A DNA stretch of 32,938 nt from Treponema sp. UBA1747 (lineage in GTDB: Bacteria > Spirochaetota > Spirochaetia > Treponematales > Treponemataceae), in the NCBI GenBank assembly GCA_002315375.1, contig DCHR01000043.1, positions 1-32,938 of the forward strand, written 5' to 3'. This document shows, piece by piece, positions 30,146 through 32,938 of the stretch; position 1 is the first letter of the stretch, and every line of letters begins with the position of its first letter. The notes below the pieces were generated by a model. It saw nothing but the letters and a program-made list of their open reading frames with translations. It was not told where the DNA came from and did no database searches. The position numbers and the translations under genes were made by a program.

Positions 30146-30850
30146 TTATTTTTCTTTTCCAAACCGTCTGTTTCGGGTGCTGAATTCACCCAGATTTTTC
30201 AAAAACTCTTCTTCCGTATAATCAGGCCAGAGAGTATCTGTGTAAACCTGTTCTGAATAAGCAACATGCCACAAAAGGAAATTGCTTAAACGGTATTCAC
30301 CACCTGTTCTGATTAACAAATCAACATCAGGACAGTCAGGGAAGTCCAGGTTCTGGCGTATTACTTCTTCAGTAATGTCGCCGCTTTTATAACCTTTATC
30401 AATTATTTTTTTTACGCCGCGAAGTATTTCATCCCGTCCACCGTAATTGATTGCCAGGTTCAAGGTAAGACCTGTAAAGTCTTTTGTTTTATCCATAGCG
30501 TCATTCAGATCGTTCTGGATGTTTTGTGGAAGCGCTGAAATATCGCCTGCGTGGCGTATGCGAATTCCGTTGTCCTTATAAAACTGAAGTTCGCCGATCA
30601 GATGAACATGTATAAGGTTCATCAGAAATCCTACTTCTTCCTGAGCGCGTTTCCAGTTCTCAGTAGAAAAGGTGTATAAGGTAAGGTATTTTACACCTGC
30701 ATCAGAAGCAGCCTTTACAATTTTTTTAGCAACTGAAAGGCCTTCCTGATGTCCTTTTGTTCGAGGCAGATTTTGTTTTGTGGCCCATCTTCCGTTACCG
30801 TCCATTGTGACAGCAACGTGAAGGGGGATTTTCTTTTCAATATCTGCCAT
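30146..30850 (-). CDS. uppS: Isoprenyl transferase (undecaprenyl diphosphate synthase)
   Basis: UppS condenses isopentenyl units in cis to make the undecaprenyl carrier for peptidoglycan and other glycans. The 234 residues include the substrate motif VAVTMDGNGRWA with catalytic Asp17, KYLTLYTFSTENWKR, LNLAINYGGRDEI, and the C-terminal VDLLIRTGGEYRLSNFLLW with the family RxGGE/RxSNF contacts, then WPDYTEEEF. The usual IIMDGN is VTMDGN here, a mild change. It begins four bases after the frr stop. No clear ribosome site is seen, so coupling to frr is likely. Its product is used together with MurD-dependent precursors in the cell wall. Confidence 0.95.
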   Translation of the reverse strand: MADIEKKIPLHVAVTMDGNGRWATKQNLPRTKGHQEGLSVAKKIVKAASDAGVKYLTLYTFSTENWKRAQEEVGFLMNLIHVHLIGELQFYKDNGIRIRHAGDISALPQNIQNDLNDAMDKTKDFTGLTLNLAINYGGRDEILRGVKKIIDKGYKSGDITEEVIRQNLDFPDCPDVDLLIRTGGEYRLSNFLLWHVAYSEQVYTDTLWPDYTEEEFLKNLGEFSTRNRRFGKEK

Positions 30851-30854
30851 CTAA

Positions 30855-31400
30855 TTAGTTCTGCATGATGTCTTTGTCTTTTGCATCGAAAGCTTTGTTG
30901 ATTTCATCAATGTATTTGTCTGTAAGTTTCTGCAGTTTGTCTGTTTCAACTTTCAGATCATCTTCTGTAATTTCTCCGCCTTTCTGTGCTTTCTTCAGTT
31001 CATCGTTTCCGTCACGACGAATGTTGCGGATTGAAGTACGTGCATTTTCGGCCATTGTTTTAGCCTGTTTTTCCAGTTCCTTGCGGCGTTCTGCTGTAAG
31101 GGCAGGAATCTGAATGCGGATTACTTTACCATCATTTGACGGGTTGAATCCAAGATCAGCCATAGAAATTGCTTTTTCAATTTCTGTGATGATTGATTTG
31201 TCAAAAGGAGTAATGATTACACTGCGTGCTTCAGGAATTGCAATTGTAGCAACCTGATTGAGCGGTGTTTTTGTTCCGTAATAATCAACAAAGACTCTGT
31301 TGAAAATAGCTGCATTAGCACGTCCTGTTCTGAGTGTGTTAAACTGATCATTCAAAGATGCAACTGTTTTCTGCATTCTTTCTTCATTGTTTTCTGCCAT
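30855..31400 (-). CDS. frr: Ribosome recycling factor
   Basis: RRF works with EF-G to split post-termination ribosomes. The 181-residue product (E. coli 185) has the three-helix-bundle pattern: SLNDQFNTLRTGRANAAIF, YYGTKTPLNQVATI, the conserved IPALTAERRKELEKQAK and ARTSIRNIRRDGNDELKKAQ. AGGAGA precedes the ATG. A likely internal promoter (31430-31458) starts a transcript here, and the gene is the first of the tight frr-uppS-cdsA-dxr-rseP-propeller set. pyrH, which usually sits between tsf and frr, is missing; only a 132-base spacer with a hairpin lies there. Confidence 0.97.
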   Translation of the reverse strand: MAENNEERMQKTVASLNDQFNTLRTGRANAAIFNRVFVDYYGTKTPLNQVATIAIPEARSVIITPFDKSIITEIEKAISMADLGFNPSNDGKVIRIQIPALTAERRKELEKQAKTMAENARTSIRNIRRDGNDELKKAQKGGEITEDDLKVETDKLQKLTDKYIDEINKAFDAKDKDIMQN

Positions 31401-31429
31401 TTTAATTCTCCTGTTATTAAATCAAATTA

Positions 31430-31458
31430 ATTATATCAGTAATCTCAAAAATTGCTCA
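31430..31458 (-). promoter_or_regulatory. Internal promoter before frr
   Basis: On the minus strand TGAGCA (31458-31453), a 17-base spacer and a perfect TATAAT (31435-31430). The start would be near 31423, giving a leader of about 22 bases with the AGGAGA ribosome site. The -35 is weak. Confidence 0.45.
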
Positions 31459-31479
31459 TATAATAAATCTGAAAATAAC

Positions 31480-31508
31480 CTGAACCGGCTGAAAATCAAC
31501 CGGTTCAG
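31480..31508 (-). other. Hairpin between tsf and frr, related to the one before tsf
   Basis: The 29 bases form a 13-pair stem: outer CTGAA/TTCAG, then CCGG/CCGG and a TTGA/TCAG inner part with a three-base loop. On the minus strand a moderately T-rich stretch (GTTATTTTC) follows, so it may be a weak terminator or an RNA-processing site. Confidence 0.6.
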
Positions 31509-31532
31509 ATTTTATTCAGGTTTCAGCCCGAA

Positions 31533-32366
31533 TTATTTTCCCAGTACGCAGAGTTTTACATCGCCGAATGAAAGAGAAGCACCAACTTCTTTTCCAACTT
31601 CTTCGATTTTCTGTGAAACTGTTTTTTTGTCGTCTTTTACGAACATCTGGCTTTCGAAACAGATACCTGCAACGTGTTTATTGATTTTTCCTTTGAGGAT
31701 TCCTTCAATAACGTTAGCTGGTTTTCCAGCCATTTTTTCATCAGCAGCCATCTGAGCTTTGAAGATTTCTTCCTGTTCTGCAACGTATGCAGCTGGAACT
31801 TCTGCAGCTGTAAGATATTCTGGTGTGAAAGCAGCCAGGTGGAGACAGCAGTCTTTTGCAAATACTTTTACTGCATCTGCTTCAGAACCTTTAACTACTA
31901 CAACAGCACCTGTTTTTTTGTCTGAGTGAACGTATGTTGCAACAGAAGCACCTGCTGGAACTTCGATTACATCAAGTTTAGAAATGTTCATGTTTTCGCG
32001 AACTTTGATTGTCAGTTCTTCGAGAGCTTTTGTGTGTGCTTCTTCAACTTTTGTGTAACCGTTAGCCAGTGTAAGGTCAACGAGACGGTTACCCATAGCG
32101 ACGAAGTCTTCGTTCTTTGAAACGAAGTCTGTTTCACATGTAAGACCAAGCATTACAACTTTGTTGCCTTCCTGTTTGATGAAAACAACACCTTCAGCTG
32201 TAGCACGGTCAGTACGGCTGGCCATAGCAGCCAGACCTTTTTCTTTCAGGATTTTTTCAGCACCTGCCAGATCACCATTTGCATCCATGAGGGCTTTTTT
32301 ACAGTCCATCATACCAGCACCTGTTGATTTGTTCAGGGCTTTGATATCAGCCATATTGATTGCCAT
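31533..32366 (-). CDS. tsf: Elongation factor Ts
   Basis: EF-Ts exchanges GDP for GTP on EF-Tu. The 277 residues have the N-terminal UBA-like helix bundle with TGAGMMDCKKALMDANGDL, the CETDFVSKNEDF segment that inserts near the EF-Tu nucleotide site, two core subdomains, and a C-terminal part with VAGICFESQMFVKDDKKTV. Length agrees with E. coli (283). AAGGAAACC precedes the ATG. It is the second gene of the rpsB operon, 54 bases after rpsB, and is flanked on both sides by related hairpins (31480-31508 and 32394-32413). Position and motifs leave no real alternative. Confidence 0.97.
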   Translation of the reverse strand: MAINMADIKALNKSTGAGMMDCKKALMDANGDLAGAEKILKEKGLAAMASRTDRATAEGVVFIKQEGNKVVMLGLTCETDFVSKNEDFVAMGNRLVDLTLANGYTKVEEAHTKALEELTIKVRENMNISKLDVIEVPAGASVATYVHSDKKTGAVVVVKGSEADAVKVFAKDCCLHLAAFTPEYLTAAEVPAAYVAEQEEIFKAQMAADEKMAGKPANVIEGILKGKINKHVAGICFESQMFVKDDKKTVSQKIEEVGKEVGASLSFGDVKLCVLGK

Positions 32367-32393
32367 ATTGGTTTCCTTAAATAAGTAAGTTTA

Positions 32394-32413
32394 GCCGGCT
32401 GATTTCAACCGGC
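32394..32413 (-). other. Hairpin between rpsB and tsf
   Basis: On the minus strand GCCGGTTGA pairs with TCAGCCGGC (nine pairs, one G-U, loop of two). No T run follows, so it is unlikely to be a full terminator. It shares the CCGGTTGA...TCAGCCGG core with the hairpin after tsf. Confidence 0.6.
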
Positions 32414-32420
32414 AATTAAT

Positions 32421-32938
32421 TTATTTGTCGAATTTGTCTTCATCAACGAGAGATTCATCTTCAGCTGGAGCTTCTTCTTTAGCTTCTTCTGTTGGCTGAT
32501 AGTTTGAATAATCTGTGATTTCTTCGTCATTTGATTTAACAGCTGCATCTGTTACAACTTCGTCTTCGTCGCCGAGGTTTTCGAGGATCTTAAGACCTGT
32601 TTCATTGTCAGCTTCGATTACGGCGTTAGCAATGATAGAAGTGAAGAGAGAAATAGCGCGGATAGCGTCATCGTTACCTGGAATAGGGAAGTCGATACCT
32701 GTTGGGTCACAGTTTGTATCAACAACAGCGATGATTGGGATACCCATGCGGCGTGCTTCAGCAACAGCAATCTGTTCTTTGTGTGTATCGATAATGAAGA
32801 TTGCTCCTGGGAGTTCTTTCATTTCTTTGATACCACCAAGGTTCTTTTCCAGTTTTGCTTTTTCCTTCTGGAGAGCACCAACTTCTTTCTTTGTAAGGTT
32901 TTCGAATGTGCCGTCAACTTCCATCTTTTCGATTTTCT
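32421..32938 (-). CDS. rpsB: 30S ribosomal protein S2 (5' part outside the window)
   Basis: Only the last 171 residues are present; the gene continues beyond the right edge. S2 is a primary component of the 30S platform. Diagnostic segments are LGGIKEMKELPGAIFIID, THKEQIAVAEARRMGIP, IIAVVDTNCDPTGIDFPIPG and NDDAIRAISLFTSIIANAV, all in the expected order. Odd: after the normal end near VIEADNE there are about 60 further residues rich in Glu, Asp and Ala, ending in DEDKFDK, an acidic disordered tail longer than in E. coli S2. It is the first visible gene of the rpsB-tsf operon; the promoter lies outside the window. Confidence 0.96.
   Translation of the reverse strand, partial: KIEKMEVDGTFENLTKKEVGALQKEKAKLEKNLGGIKEMKELPGAIFIIDTHKEQIAVAEARRMGIPIIAVVDTNCDPTGIDFPIPGNDDAIRAISLFTSIIANAVIEADNETGLKILENLGDEDEVVTDAAVKSNDEEITDYSNYQPTEEAKEEAPAEDESLVDEDKFDK

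Overview
The window looks like a stretch of spirochaete chromosome, most likely a gut or rumen Treponema. Support comes from AT-rich DNA with strong AT codon bias, lipoproteins with relaxed lipoboxes, a LEA14-like lipoprotein, and two ribosome/translation clusters: rimP-nusA-infB-rbfA, and rpsB-tsf-frr-uppS-cdsA-dxr-rseP with no pyrH between tsf and frr. The genus is an inference from protein character and gene order; no database was searched. Almost everything is housekeeping. There is no insertion sequence, prophage, CRISPR array or defence island, and no gene-free stretch longer than about 230 bases.

Layout. 1-1620: a sodium-coupled NSS/SNF transporter with its own promoter. 1676-7049: the rimP-nusA-infB-rbfA operon, from a promoter followed by a leader terminator to a strong final terminator. 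7119-9024: a secreted protein of unknown function, an RmlD-type reductase and tRNA-Val(TAC). 9072-10607: a very long hairpin, then a minus-strand lipoprotein and a membrane protein. 10641-18133: a plus-strand run of gatB, lysA, hisC, a metallophosphoesterase, a secreted SUMF1/FGE-fold protein and a B12-type radical SAM protein. 18142-19808 (minus): tRNA-Leu(TAA) followed by murD. 19860-25130: LEA-like lipoprotein, clpC and glgA, closed by a two-way terminator. 25138-32938 (minus): rpsB (cut by the window end), tsf, frr, uppS, cdsA, dxr, rseP and a secreted beta-propeller protein.

How they fit together. The first cluster couples 30S maturation (RimP, RbfA), initiation (IF-2) and transcription elongation/termination (NusA). 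The last cluster couples translation (S2, EF-Ts, RRF) with isoprenoid and lipid precursors (DXR, UppS, CdsA) and site-2 proteolysis (RseP). UppS supplies the lipid carrier for the peptidoglycan pathway in which MurD acts.

Most interesting signals: a zinc-ribbon tail on NusA; a Gly/Asn/Arg-rich, prion-like region in IF-2; intrinsic terminators lying directly before start codons (rimP, lysA, clpC, murD), including mutually exclusive hairpins and a Lys-Lys-Arg mini-ORF before lysA; promoters so close to the ATG that the mRNA should be leaderless or nearly so; a near-perfect 66-base palindrome; and two related hairpins flanking tsf. I see no clear new multi-gene system.
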